From Trichoplax adhaerens (lineage: Eukaryota; Placozoa; Uniplacotomia; Trichoplacea; Trichoplacidae), in contig NW_002060947.1 in the NCBI RefSeq assembly GCF_000150275.1, forward strand, positions 7,496,482 to 7,560,481: 64,000 bases of DNA, given 5' to 3'. Both the position numbers and the translations under genes were made by a program. Shown one piece after another: positions 12,000 to 25,389 of this stretch; the first letter of the stretch is position 1; each line of letters starts with the position of its first letter. Under the pieces are notes generated by a model. The model was given only the letters and a program-made list of their open reading frames with translations, had not been told where the DNA came from and did not search any database.

Positions 12000-13505
12000 T
12001 ACAGTAATCTATCTATTCGTCTATGAAATAGTGATAGTTGTAAATATCCAATCTATATCATGTAGACATGGATACTCATTAGAAATATATCTATATATAT
12101 ATATGTATATATAAAGATCGTGAATTATTTGATAATATTGTTTTCAGACGGCGATCAGACGAAATGAGCAGATGTCAACTTATCCGTAAATCTATGAAAT
12201 AGTGATAGCGCTAAGTTTCCGGTCTATAGCAAGTGGATAAGGATACTTATCAGAAATATATACTTATATGAGTATAAAGATCGTAAATTATATGATAATA
12301 TTGTTTCCAAACGACGATAAGACAAGATGAATAGATGACATTGTATCTACGAGTCTATGAAATAGCGATAGTACTAAGCATCCAGTCTGTATCATGCAGA
12401 TGAGGCTATTTATCAGGAATATACATTTATACGAGTATAAAGATTACAAATTAGATGATGATACTATTACTAGATGATGACTAGACAAGATGGATAGATG
12501 TCAACCTATCCGAGCATCTATGAAATAGCGATAGCACTATCCGGTCAATATCATATTGACGTGGATACTCTTTAGAAATAGATCTTATATGAGCATATTC
12601 AGAAATCGCAAATTACAAGACAATATTTGTTTCTAGAAATAATTAGACATGATGAATTGATGTCAAAATATCCGTGCATCTATGAAATAGTGATAACGCT
12701 TACTATCCGGTCAATATCATGTAGATGTGGATACTCATTAAAAATTGATGTTTATACGAGTATATTCAAATATCGCAAATTACAAGACAACATTTGCTTT
12801 TAGATGATGATTAGACAAGATAAATAAGTATCAGCCTATCCGTGCATCTATGAAATAGTAATTGTGCTAAGTATTCGGTCTCTATCATGTGGACGTGGAT
12901 ACTAATCAGAAATGTATTTTTTATAGATACAAAGATTGCAAATTATATCATAATATTGTTCATAGACGATGATTAGACAAAATGAATAAATGTTGACATA
13001 TCCGCGCATCTGTGTAATAATGATAGTTGTAAGTATCTAGTCTATACCATGTAGACGAGATTACCTTCCGAAATATATATTTACATAAGCAAAGGTCGCA
13101 AATTATATGATAACACTATTCTTCGGCGATGTTTAGACAAGATGAATAAATGTCAATCTATCCACGCATCTATGAAATAGCGATAGTTTTAAATTTCGGG
13201 TCTATATTATACAGACGAGGGTGCTCATCAGAAATAGTTGGTTATGTGAATATACTCGCATGCAAAGATTGCAAATTATAAAATGGCATTTTATTCCTAG
13301 AGGAGGATGAGACATGAGGAATAGATGTCAACTTATCCGAACATTTATGAAATAGTAATCGTTGTAGATATCCGGTCTACGTCATATAGAAGAAAGTACT
13401 CATCAGAGTTAAATGTTTATGCGAGTATATTCATAGATTGCAACTTATATGTTAACACTGTTCCTAAACGACGATTAGACAAAATGAATAGATGTCAAAA
13501 TAAGG
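12000..13505. repeat. Satellite-like array, ~160-175-base unit, nine copies
   Basis: The block 'tccgtgcatctatgaaatag' and its variants recurs near 12021, 12192, 12355, 12518, 12680, 12848, 13010, 13170 and 13343, with spacings of 160-175 bases. Each unit also contains 'gtggatactcatcagaaata', 'aagatcgcaaattatatgat' and 'gattagacaagatgaataga' type segments in fixed order. Copies are diverged. An 80-codon frame at 13325-13564 lies in the last copy and is judged spurious. Confidence 0.88.
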
Positions 13506-14065
13506 CTAGTATTGTTCTAATATCTATTCATAACGGTTTTTTATTATGTAGTCCTTCTTGGTGATACTTTATTTCATTCTATAATTCATGGTAACGAAGT
13601 AACGAATAATAGAAAGTAATTTTAATGTAGCACCAGGGGGTTTTAAGAAAAGTAAACATTTGTTGTTGATTGAATGGTAACTAGACAAGGCAAATAATAT
13701 ATGGAATGAAAGTTGACCTCTAAATCGGAATCAATACTACATGATCAAGTTTATTTGTTTCAATCAAGTTGAAAGAACCCTTAAAATGTGAGAGTAGAAA
13801 GCAAACTGTTACTCTAACTTTATCACTTGTTAAACTAGATTGAAGCGACGAATGCCAAGTTATTGTCCAGGAATGACGCTGGCTTTGATTTAAATTATCA
13901 AATGGATATTGTAAGGATTAATACACGTCTATCATTGACGGGCAAGTTAGCGAAATAAATAAGTTTGTAACCGCTGAACCTAAACAAATATTGGGGAAGG
14001 AACGCTTCAAGTTAGTTTATCTGGCAGCCTTAGATTTCAATATTGCCATTCCATAAAGTTAAAGG
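13506..14065. other. Upstream region of the CNBD2 gene
   Basis: No coding sequence is seen. It separates the 165-base array from the proposed first CNBD2 exon and would contain its promoter. No clear TATA or other core element could be assigned. Confidence 0.3.
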
Positions 14066-17000
14066 ATGGACAACCCGTGCCATTCCAGTTCTACAGAAAG
14101 TGGAAATAATGTTAAAAGTGTCATTTCTTCAAAACTGCAGTTGGCAAAATTACGACAACAATTATGGCGACGCCATCAAATTCGAGCATTATCGATGTCT
14201 AATGTAAGTAGGAATAGAACTCTAGCAGAATTCCTGTAATTCTCTACCTTAGAAATCTAAATGTGGAAAAGTAGTTTTTAGGTTCAATCTTTGCATTAGT
14301 GTTATAAATAGCCGTCTTGACATTCATCTTTTCATTTACCTTTGTCATATGGACTTAATAGTGGCTGGTAACTTTTTTAAAATGGGCAATTTACAGTAAC
14401 ATAATTTATCCTTTACTTTGCGAATTTATTATTTTATTTCCATTCTCTGACTATTTATACCAAGCTATTTGATACCTTTTTGGCTTAATCATTTTAACTG
14501 AAGCTAATTTGAATCTTTTCGCGTAAGAAATCCTAATCATTTGAGTTTACTATCATGAAATGCACTATAGCTTTTAATGTCAATCCGGCTTTTGCTCATG
14601 CCTGCATTTCTATCAATTATTTCTTTCGGCTATTGATCGAACAATTTCCTTCGATTAGCGTTAAATCAATTAACCAGTTTTATCTAAATTAGAGGGATTT
14701 AATTTGAACTTTTCCAATCCAAAATTGATCATTACCCGTCATTTGTTAACAACTCCAATAACAAAGAAGGCTATAGTTCAATACCTTTGGTGATTGATTT
14801 TAGACTCTAATCAAGTAAAAATCAAACAATTGAAAATAATTTAATGATTAGTTGTTAAGTCTAGTTCGATTTTAAACACGTTTAGCAAGAGTAATCAATC
14901 AAATTCGATGACAACAACGAATATGATTGATGTTTATTACGATCGCTCAAGTTGACCTGTTACTACGTGTTTTAAAAGCTGCTCTCGTAGCCATAGAAGT
15001 AGGATTCAGATTTTAATATATCGTCATCTACCGACAACGGATTCGATCCTATCACTTATTTAAGCCATTCCAATATTTTTTATGGAGCCAAAAGGATAAC
15101 TTGAAATTTTTTTGATTAAAGTTTTGACATATTACCATCTATCGATAATAGATTCGATCCGATCTTCTATTTAAGCCGTTCTAATATTTGTTGCATGATG
15201 CTAAAAGGAAAGCTTAAAATTCTTTTGATCAAAGATAGGAAATATTGCAACTTATCGACAATTGATTCAACTCCATTTCTTCTTTAACCGTTTTGATATC
15301 CATTTTATCGCGCAAAAAGGGTAAATTCTTAGGTCAAAATTCTGCCTATCTATCGACAATCGATTAGATCCATTTTCCTTTTAAGGCGATCTAGATATCC
15401 GTTTTTTTCTAAAAGGTCAAGGTTCAATTTGTTAGATCAAAGTTATGATATATTGGAATCCACCGACTATTTATTCGATCCTGTCTCCTATTTAACAGAA
15501 GGAGGTATCTGTTTTACCTTGAAAGAAAACATGCGATACAATTTCTTAAATCAAATTTTTGGCATATTGCAATCCATCGACGATCGATTTGACCCTATCT
15601 ACCATTTGAGAAATTCCGATACTCAGAAAAATCAGTTGATTATTTCCTATATAAGACATACCAATATTTATTTTATCTTAAAAAGACAATATAAAATTTC
15701 TTACATCAAAGTTTTAACAAATTGCAATCCATCAACGACTGATTTGACCCTATTTCCTGTTTGAGAAATTCTAATACTTAGAAAATAAGCCGATTTTAAG
15801 GCTCAACTATCGAAGTTAATATACTGTAGATCAGAGATCGACGCTGCTATGCAGTTTCGTTATTCCTTATTGGCCTACTTATAATTGAGTCAGCGATTAG
15901 GCCGCTAGATGCTCAATTCAATCGATCGTAAGTTAATATAGGTCAGAGATGTAGGCTGCGATGCTATCTCACTATTCTATACTAGCCAAGATTGAAAATC
16001 AGCGATTGGGCCGCTATCAACAAGGATCGTTTTGCCTTTAAATTTTACGTAGACTAAACGATTTTGCTCTATCACTTCTTAAATACCATTGAAATTATTA
16101 AGTGAAATAATTGCCATTAAATCAAGATTTTATTACATACCGATGCCAACTGTATTAATTTCAAGTCCTTAAACTTTATTAGGTCGTAGCAAGGATTACC
16201 GTACAGTTATATTCTTTTTATTAGCTGTCTTTCTTTTCATATGCAGTCATGCCTAGCTTTATGAATGAAATTCTCTATTAAAGAAAATTTATTACCGTGA
16301 ATAACGTTATTAAAAATCTACATTTACGTCGTTAGTATGGAGTTGTGTAGTCATGGTATAACTAATTGTACCTATATATCCATAAATGCGCATACGCATC
16401 TGTTTATACCTAATATCTAGTGCTGCCGTCCAATTAAGGTGTATCGCGATAGATTAACGTGTTATTATGTAGATTTATATGTATTAAAATTAGTTTATCA
16501 AAGAGGTTTACTCTTTCTATAGCTATGAGTTGGATACAATGAGCTGTGGACATTAATACTTAACTAGTTCAATAAATTTGTGCTCATATATATAATTTAT
16601 ATGGAAATCGCGTATAATCTTAAGGCGATGATGAATCATATCCGTTAGTTTTACTTATAACTGAATGGAATTTGTATTAACAGCAGTTTGAATAATGAAG
16701 AAGATAAACGGAATTCCTTACTATTTTACGGGTATAATTTATGAGATGTTATTTCATCTACAGTTCTTAACACATACGAATACTTGCATTGATAAGTAAA
16801 ATCCCTAGCTATTTAATAGCATAATTATTAGTGTACTGTATGCTGGCATAATTGTAAATTTCTTTTCATCTATACGCGTATTCCATAACCTCTCTATATA
16901 TCCTATCCTATTAATAGTTTCATCAATACATCTTGGAATGCGAATCTTATTCTCTCTAGCCAAAAGCCTTACATTGACTAGGCTTGAAAGAACTAGTTTG

Positions 17001-20000
17001 AGTCAATGATATTTTATACAAGCTAATTTGGTGTGTGTTAATCGATAGTAGCACTACCACGATATGTTAGGAGAAGGCATTCAATTTTCGCTACTCTGTA
17101 TTGAAATTAAATTAGCTTAGTGGCTAGACTTCAAACCTCATGACGTTGTTAAAAGATCTCAATAATTATTTAATTATAATAAAATAGTATCAAATTCTTG
17201 ACTGACTTTCGATATGTTTAAGGAATGAATGATAGTAAAAAATTTGTAGATTAATCAGTCATAATTTTCATTTACGGTATGTTATAATATGGCTTTTTAA
17301 TCAAATATTAATGCTATTTATGAATATTTTACATTTCATATTTTAGGTACGAGCCACATTGCCAATAGACCATTTCAAAAGAATTATACATAAGGTTTGA
17401 TTCAATTAATCTATAATGAGTAGGCAGTCTCGTAATGAAAATCATAGCAGTAGTAGAAAATGTGACATTAACGTCTAACTAATTGGATCAGATATACATT
17501 TATGAACTGTTTATATTAATAATTAATTTATCTTATGCATGGATTGAACAGAACAACTATGATTACAGTAAGATTTTTCTACCAACTCCGTTATTATTCG
17601 CTTATGACATAACTATATACGTCTTTTTTGGTAAAGAAGGCTAATTTGCTATGAATCAGTCTATATAAAGGCAAAAATTTTGTTGTGCTTATGGATCCTA
17701 TTCATATCGGCATAATTAATTATTCATCCTTTGGAAATGAATACTTTACTAAATTAGTTTATGAGAATTGGGCCAAACGATGAGTAAAGAGATTGTTACG
17801 AACGTTAGAAACAGTTGCTATGTTAGAAATGAATGCTTATTAAAGCCCATTAATGCCCTCGAATTCCAAATTCGGTCCTAATTAATCCTGTTTCTGTGGT
17901 AGGACCATAATCTTAAGCTAACATTATTCATGTGATTTTCTCGTTACTTGAATTGCTTCACCTATAAGGTAGCTTATGATAGATTCTCTCATTTATAAAT
18001 TAGCATATGATAGATTTAGATATATCGATATAAATCAGGAATGCTGAATATAGTTGAGCTATTATTCAACTTTAAACCAATTTTATTTTGATAATATGTA
18101 ATTAAAATTCAATACTTATGTCTTTCCATAACATTCAATCTAGATCATCAGCTAGTTAATTTCTCATTCTTGCTCTATAGATGGGCGATAACCTTAAGCT
18201 AATCTTGTTCTTATAACTAGATGCTTTGGCTATCCCAATTTTTCCATTTATGAGCTAGTATAGGGTTAATTTAGTAATATTAAATCAAATCATATTAATG
18301 CCGTAGTTTATCTGTCACCTTCGCTAAACAATATCCTTTCATTCTAACCAAGCTAAATAATCACCATTAAGCCTTTTTACGTACTGTATTATGTCGAAGA
18401 AATCAATAAGGCTAAAGAAATTGATGCACTTTTATATAGATTATAGAAAGACTCCCTACTGTCAATAAATAGATTGTCTGATTTTGTATCAATCATTATT
18501 TGAGATATAAAAGAATGAAGTAATTACGTCAAATTTATTATTACTTGAACATTAAGGTCAATTTCAGTCATTGTAACATTAGTTTTTACTTGCCTTCTAG
18601 ATCAACACAAATCAGCATTACCCAATCTAGTTATAGAAATCTTTGTGAGGCAAATTTCTGTAATTCATAGTTTTTAAGTCAACTAGACCATGACTTATGT
18701 AGGAGTAAAAGAACGCTTTATAGTTCCCTAAATAGAAATTTGAAATATTCCCTAAAATTGTTATTAAAGTAGATTATTTTAACCATTTCTAGACTTCAAT
18801 TTTCACATATTAATTTTACTGCTGCAGTGTATTTCCTCTGCGTTTAGATACGAGTGAAAAATAATCTTAACTATTAAAAATTGAATTATTCATGAATTCC
18901 TTTCAGATTAATCTAATCCTTAAAGTAATGCGAGCTATTACTATCAATTGTGATGAGCAATATCTTCAGGATATTGAAGAACAAGGAATTATTCCAAGTA
19001 GTGAGTCGACTGATCAATTGTCTAGTTTTGAAACTTTACCTCGATTTAACATTGGAGATTATAAGGTCCGAAAGATATTTACCATCCCTAAGAATATTAT
19101 TAAGATTACTCGATTATCTGCTGAACAGCGTAGCTCCCATCATGTCTCTATGATTCGAGCTATGCTACGACCTCTACCATCCTTTGGCCATTTTACAACA
19201 ACCATGCAGGATAAGTTATGTAAAATTGTTCGACATGAAAGGTAAGATATAATCAGCAAATTCTATTCTCATTTATAAGGCACCATAAATTTTAATATTA
19301 CAATAGTTCTCTAAATCTATAGATGAAGAAACAGAAGCTTCTTAGTCCTATTAATTTCCCTTTAAATTATATTTGCATCTCGAATGAATTTTTATTGTCT
19401 TAATTATACAGCTCATGCATAACCTTATTCTTACTTAAATTCTCAATTAAAACTGATCTAACTCAAGGTTTCAACGAGGAAGAATCATTTATAAACTTGG
19501 GCATTATAGTGGAAGTTATTACATGGTATTTTCTGGTTCTGTCTGTTTATTAAATCTGGAAGCGGAAAACGCTTTGCAACGATTTCAAGTATTACGTCGT
19601 GGAGAAGGTTTTGGGGTACTTTATACCAATTGATCATAATCCTAAGCTATTCAAGATTCTTAAATAATAATGCTCATTTTCACTCCAAACATTACTGTAA
19701 TGCTAATTCTAAAACTCCATCACAGTGCTTTTCTTTTTTATTTCCGTGTCTATGCTTCATTTAAAAACACTACTGATCGATGCAACAAAACCTTAGTATT
19801 GGTATAGCTATAAACTTATTTCTTATATTTATAACATTCCATTTTAGGATTCAGCTTTTCTTCGAGGCGGCAGGAGAAAGCATACGGCGGTTTGCTTGGA
19901 ACTTACCGATCTATTAGTTATTGATCGTGATGATTACAACAAGTTCGATATAGATAAACATTTAGAGAGGGAAAAAGATTTTCAGTATAAATATTTCAGG

Positions 20001-23000
20001 TACATGAATTGAACTGTGCTACTGAAAGTATCTTAAAAAATTCTCCACTCGATAATTTTATGTCATAAATATTTTTTTCAAAAAATAGCCCTGATCGTTT
20101 TTATCCAAAGATCACAGTGACCACACATTATTTTACAAGTTTTTAATATAATATTAGTGACATGAGATTATCACTTGCGGGTAATACGCGTATATAACCA
20201 ACTCTTTTTAATTCATATTAGAAAAATGGATCTCTTTTCGAGTTGGTCTGACAATAATATAAAGTGTTTACTAAGAAATCATGACTTAATCGAGTACTAT
20301 TCCAATCAAGTTATCGTAGAGGATTCTAAGCAATCAGAATGGATCGTATTTATCTTAAAGGTATTTATTAAGCTATATTTTCTTTCCCAACCGGTAATTC
20401 TCAGTATCCAACCTATACTGTAGTGTTATTTAATTTAATAATAATCTTCAGCAGTATCAATATAAATTCCCAATGTAAATTTTAGGAAAATTTCTATATA
20501 TAAATTCTATTAAATACTCATTTTACAATATTGGACTTTTCTGCCATATTACCTCTTGATGTAAATTACAGATTAAATACGCTACTGCCCCTGATATCCT
20601 ATCAGGATTTTACTAGTTTTGCAACTAAACTACAAGATCAATTTGATGAAATGGATGGAATACTGTACTAAAATATTTTTACAGCTAGCAGAAGAATTAA
20701 TAGACACTCACGTATACAGTAGAGGTTTAAAAGTAGTCTTAATCGAAGTAGTGTGTAACATCAAATCTCAGTCTCTAAAGCGTACCGTTTCCAGCTGATT
20801 TATAGCGTTGTTGTGGTTGAAATGATCGTGATATAACACATCATTAAGTAGTTTAATAAATTCTATTCTGTTTTCTATACGGTAGTATATCCGTAAAGAT
20901 TTCTTTTGGTCAAAATCATTCTATCCATGATTTGCGTTAATAGCTTCAATTAATTTGCATGGAATGCAGTTCAATGTTAGATGCTTCTAATAGCTTGAAA
21001 TCTAGTTTAAATTATTTTTAATCTATATGGTTGTTGATTGGATTTAATTCCTTTGGAATTGATGTATGGAAGCTTTCCTTAACAATGTATGATATAAGAC
21101 TATCAAATTGCACGTATGCAATGCAAGCTGTATCAACAAACAATTCTATCACTTATCCATTTCATTAGTTATAAGTGTCAAGGAATAATTAGAAGTCAAC
21201 TACTTACTGTAGTAATACAACTTTTAAATATTGTCTTTCTTACATCTTTAGGGCAAGTGTCAACAATTAAGATTACTTAATTTGAGCCAACTTATTGATC
21301 ATTCAAATGAACAGGGAATGAACAATGCAAGACGGCAATATAGTAAGTGATGATGTAACTACTTATGAAGGACATTATACATATTAAATATGAAGTCAGC
21401 ATCTTTTTATCTACAGTAGCGTTAAATAATTTTATATGCAACTGCTAGTTTAGTAAAATTACACGTAATACTTTATGGAATATAGTATCAACGAGACTAT
21501 ATTCTATCATTATTTAATTTTTAAATGGGTTTATCAGGGAAAAACTGTCATTAAACGACAAACCCAAGTATAACGAGATCTGAAAAATATCCTGACTATT
21601 ACACCTTCTACCTAAGAAATATACTATTACATAAATGATTTTTACAGTATAACCGAATATAAAAACTGTCTGGTCCATGACATTTTTCATGTATAAGAGA
21701 AAGTTTACTGCAAGAATAAAAATTTTTGCCAAGGTTTATTTATTAACATTAATATAGCAGTTCATTAGGAAGTAAAGCGAATATAAAACTATATCTGCAG
21801 TAGTCGAGAGTTCATGTACTACTAATACAGTAATAGGAAAGCAGAATGTACTAACAATAGGCAACTTTACCAAATTAATATATCCATACATGTTTGGTTT
21901 ATAGCACTAGAGGATCTGCATACTAGAAGAGACAGTGACAGAAGATTTAGAGCCAATTCTATCCGTTTTGGCAGCTCCAAAAATAGAGAAATGTCCTTAA
22001 ATTCAAGACCATCGTGGATTCATGAAGGGCCTCTCGAAATAGCTTACTTGGATACAAGTAATAGTAGAAGGAAAGAATCTATAGCCCATTATATCAAGCA
22101 TGTTCCAATACTTCATCGTCCAGACGAGTTAATCAATCCTAAAAGGCCCCAATCCATTTCCACATTTCAAAACAGCCAAAAGACTCAAATGCTATCGAGT
22201 AAAAGGTTAACTCAATATATTTTGTTATTTCTTATCCAATTTAAGGCTAATGAAGATAGTTGTATCCAATTCTCATCTAGATTATTATGTAGTTTCGTAA
22301 TACTTCGTTTTGATTTTCAGTTTAACTTTCTAAACATCTTCACCCTATTTTAAATTCATTTACCTAGCTTACAATCAAAAAGTAGAGATTTTAAATTGCA
22401 GTCGGAAACATTCAGGGATGAAGTCAAAAATGAGCTAATAGGCTATAACGCATCGTACTACTATATTGATAAGCAGATTGAAAACTCTGTAGGCTTAGTT
22501 AAGAAAAATATACATCGTTATTTAAACCACAGCAAGCGCAATTCGAATTCCAAAAACGTTCAAGTTTATGTTAATATTGGTTCACTATCAGAGAAAAGCT
22601 GTTTCGTAAGTAAACTTAGATCTATGACCTAGTTCAATATCCTGAATTGACATAGACTCTAAATTATCGTAATAACTTTTTACTATTTTGAAATTAACCT
22701 TTTAGGTAAATATTTGAGGTCAAATTATAATATTATTCTACCTAAATTAGGGTCTGGATGCTATCCTTGACGAAAACACTATATCCTTGGCTCTTGTATC
22801 AAGTGGTTGTGTCGTCACTAAAATATCAAAATCTCTATTTCGATTATTGACAGATAAAATCACATTAAGTAAAGCAGAAAAATTGCTGCATAAAGTACCG
22901 ACAGATGAATCCTTAGCTGAGTTGTACTGCATCGATTATCAATGGCGAAGTTATAAAAATGATGTTTTATCATCAGTTATGAAAGCTCAGAAGGAAAAAG

Positions 23001-23321
23001 AAGAAAAATTGGCATGTAAGTTGCAAGGGTAATGTTATAAAAACTTTCCTCCTTAATTTCAAGAATTTTAAGATCCTGTAAATAAAATATTTAGTTCTTA
23101 TTTGTTCCTATTTAATAGGTGATACAAATGTACTAGCGGTAAGAAGAGCTAAATCTGCCCATTACAGGCCCACATATTCTAATCAAAATCTAGAACGAGA
23201 AAGTTCTCTTCCTACATCGCAACAACGCAGAACACGTTCTTTACCCACAAAGCCGATATTGCCTGATGGAGCTATGCTTACTTATAGTAGGCCAAAGCCT
23301 ACTTCAAATCGTACTTATTAA
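14066..23321 (+). CDS. CNBD2: Cyclic nucleotide-binding domain protein, CNBD2-like
   Basis: Exons: 14066-14203, 18907-19241, 19468-19615, 19848-19999, 20222-20360, 21252-21342, 21905-22205, 22386-22605, 22751-23015 and 23119-23321 (TAA). All phases agree, giving about 663 residues against roughly 576 in human CNBD2. The first CNB domain (about 150-257) shows the roll with GRIIYKLG, FSGSV and FGDSAFL, the last being the phosphate-binding cassette with Asp where Glu is usual, followed by RRKHTAV. A second CNB fold starts at MDLFSSW and FILKGKC. It is interrupted by about 170 residues and resumes at YVNIGSLS...CFGLDAIL and LALVSSG. This split layout also matches my recollection of human CNBD2. 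The C-terminus is basic and Ser/Arg-rich. The vertebrate family is known from sperm. The first exon is joined over a 4.7-kb repeat-rich intron and is less certain; an ATG at 18892 is the alternative start. Confidence 0.85.
15005..15780. repeat. Tandem repeat, ~110-base unit, about seven copies (CNBD2 intron 1)
   Basis: The block 'ccatctatcgacaat.gattcgatcc' recurs near 15030, 15136, 15250, 15350, 15457, 15570 and 15725, mostly 100-115 bases apart. Between copies lie 'ctatttaagccattccaata' and 'cttaaaattcttttgatcaa' pieces. The 111-codon frame at 15429-15764 is part of the array and its translation is itself repetitive, so I do not call it a gene. Confidence 0.8.
15820..16025. repeat. Two-copy repeat, ~115-base unit
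   Basis: Two tandem copies share 'gatcagagat.g..gctgc.atgc' and 'tcagcgattaggccgcta' (near 15888 and 15996). They follow the larger array directly and lie in the same intron. Confidence 0.6.
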
Positions 23322-25389
23322 AAATTAAATAATATATAAGCCTTAAAAATATTGTTTAATTCATGCGACATTAAGTATTTCATAATACTATTTCTTTATT
23401 ACTGATATTTTTTCTAGTACTTCGAATTCATGTATTTTACATATGACATTATGTTTCTGTTCTTATTAGTCTCTAGTCGAATAATTTCATGATATGTATA
23501 GAATAAACTGTAAGTCATAATGATATTTATAGATTATTTCTACCATTTTACCTTAAAGTTGTAAAATCGAGCTCGCTCCAAACCAATTTATAAATTAAAA
23601 ATTTGTAAATTGTACTGTAAAGGTCTCGAGCAACTAGCAAGACTGAGATAGCTATATATTATCCTATTTCTTCTTCTTATTATTATTATCAACTTACTGA
23701 CATACTGTAAATTATGCAATAGATTTATAATGGGATATTTCAAGTATATAATTAAGGCATAAATCTGGAATATATCGTAACTGAAGTAGAAAATTGCCTG
23801 TAAATTTTACTTCTTAATATTGGAACGATACTGTATATTTTCCGCTATTTTCATCTTACGGTTATGCACTAATTTAATGACACTATTTTATATTTATATG
23901 TAAACTTAAAATGGCAATTTGCATTTTTACACGTTAATTTTCACCTAAAAATATTATTCCGATTTAGTTTTCATCCTTTGCATTTACAAATTGAAAATAT
24001 ATTTAATATCAAAGTAAGAGTACACTAGCAATTAATAGAATCCGATCATGATGAAGATTTTAGAACTGTCATAATATAAATACAACATAGAATATTCTCG
24101 TTACTGCAGACAAGCTATCTCAAATCATGCTTGAATTAATTTGAATTTCATTAAAATTTTTAACCTATCATCTTTGCTTAACGAAGAAAGTTCTTAGAAA
24201 AAGCTTTATAATAGATTGACTACGAACAATTGGTAATTCCTGACTTATATGATATTTTTTATTATAATGCTACATTTAAGGTTCTGTGATTTCGTGCCAT
24301 GTCTTAATTTCCATCAAGTTGAACTTCGATTCTCTTTAGGCTTAGATAGTGAATTCTTAGTATAGCATCTATCAAAAAAATCTTACCTATAGTAATGCGA
24401 TGGGAATCAATGACATTATGTGCTTTCGAATTATAACCTTTTGACTAATCTATGGAGTTGATAATATAGCACTGTCAAATCATCCTGAAAAACAGTTATG
24501 AACTATTTCAGCTATAATTGGTAAACGATCAGTATTACATATGCTACTGCATGACAAATCACTAGCAAATTCAGATCTTCGAGAAGATTTAGAGGTTTAA
24601 AAATTGAGTTGATCACTCGTAAAGACTCAAATATTGTTGCAGCATACTTGTTTCTTTAGGGAGGAATTTGGAGTCACATTTATTGGAGAACTAATCGAAT
24701 TTGTACTTGCATCCTACCATAAAGGAAATAAGGCTACTTCGCGATTTTTGATTAGAATAGTTATCAAATGGAAGATAGATTGTGTACCATCTAGTAACAA
24801 TAGCTCTATCATCGATATATGATTACAGAGGCCAATTTACTTAATATTAATATACATAATCTTTTAAGTGTACGCTGTATTGAAAGTAAGTAATTTATTC
24901 GAATATACAAGCATTTCTTGCTCCATAGATTAGCAAAAGCAAAAGCTATTTTAGCACGAATTGACTATAGATTGTAAGCCATTTACAATCAAGATTCTAT
25001 TCTCTTGAATAGCCATATAGGCTAATTGGCAACCGAAATTGAAAATAAATATAAATACAAGATCACAGGTTATATTGCGGTATAATAGAACTTACATCGT
25101 TGCTCAGCTTACCAACAATAAATTTGAAGGATAGATACATTTAGTCACAGTAATCTGTCGTTTTAGTACATATTAAATAGAAACACGTAATCGATCTTCG
25201 TAGTAAACCATTACTTAAGGAAATGAAACTAATCTATTTTTATGTTCAATCAAATCAATTATATCAACCATCATAGTTTTCATTAAAATTTACAGTTGAA
25301 TTAAGGAACGGGGAAGAAACATTTGTTAAAGTATAGACATTAGTTTTAACATAAGCGATAACCATTCATCTTGAAATTACAACAATCCA
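23322..25389. other. Tail-to-tail intergenic region, CNBD2 and GLYCTK
   Basis: An AATAAA at about 23502, 180 bases after the CNBD2 stop, is a possible polyadenylation signal. The rest is AT-rich. A 62-codon frame at 24634-24822 has no domain and is not called. Confidence 0.45.

Noticed and set aside
13325-13564. 80-codon plus-strand frame
   Set aside because: It lies in the last copy of the 165-base array and begins with array sequence.
15429-15764. 111-codon plus-strand frame
   Set aside because: Its translation is the tandem repeat itself (repeated FDP segments), and other copies have stops.
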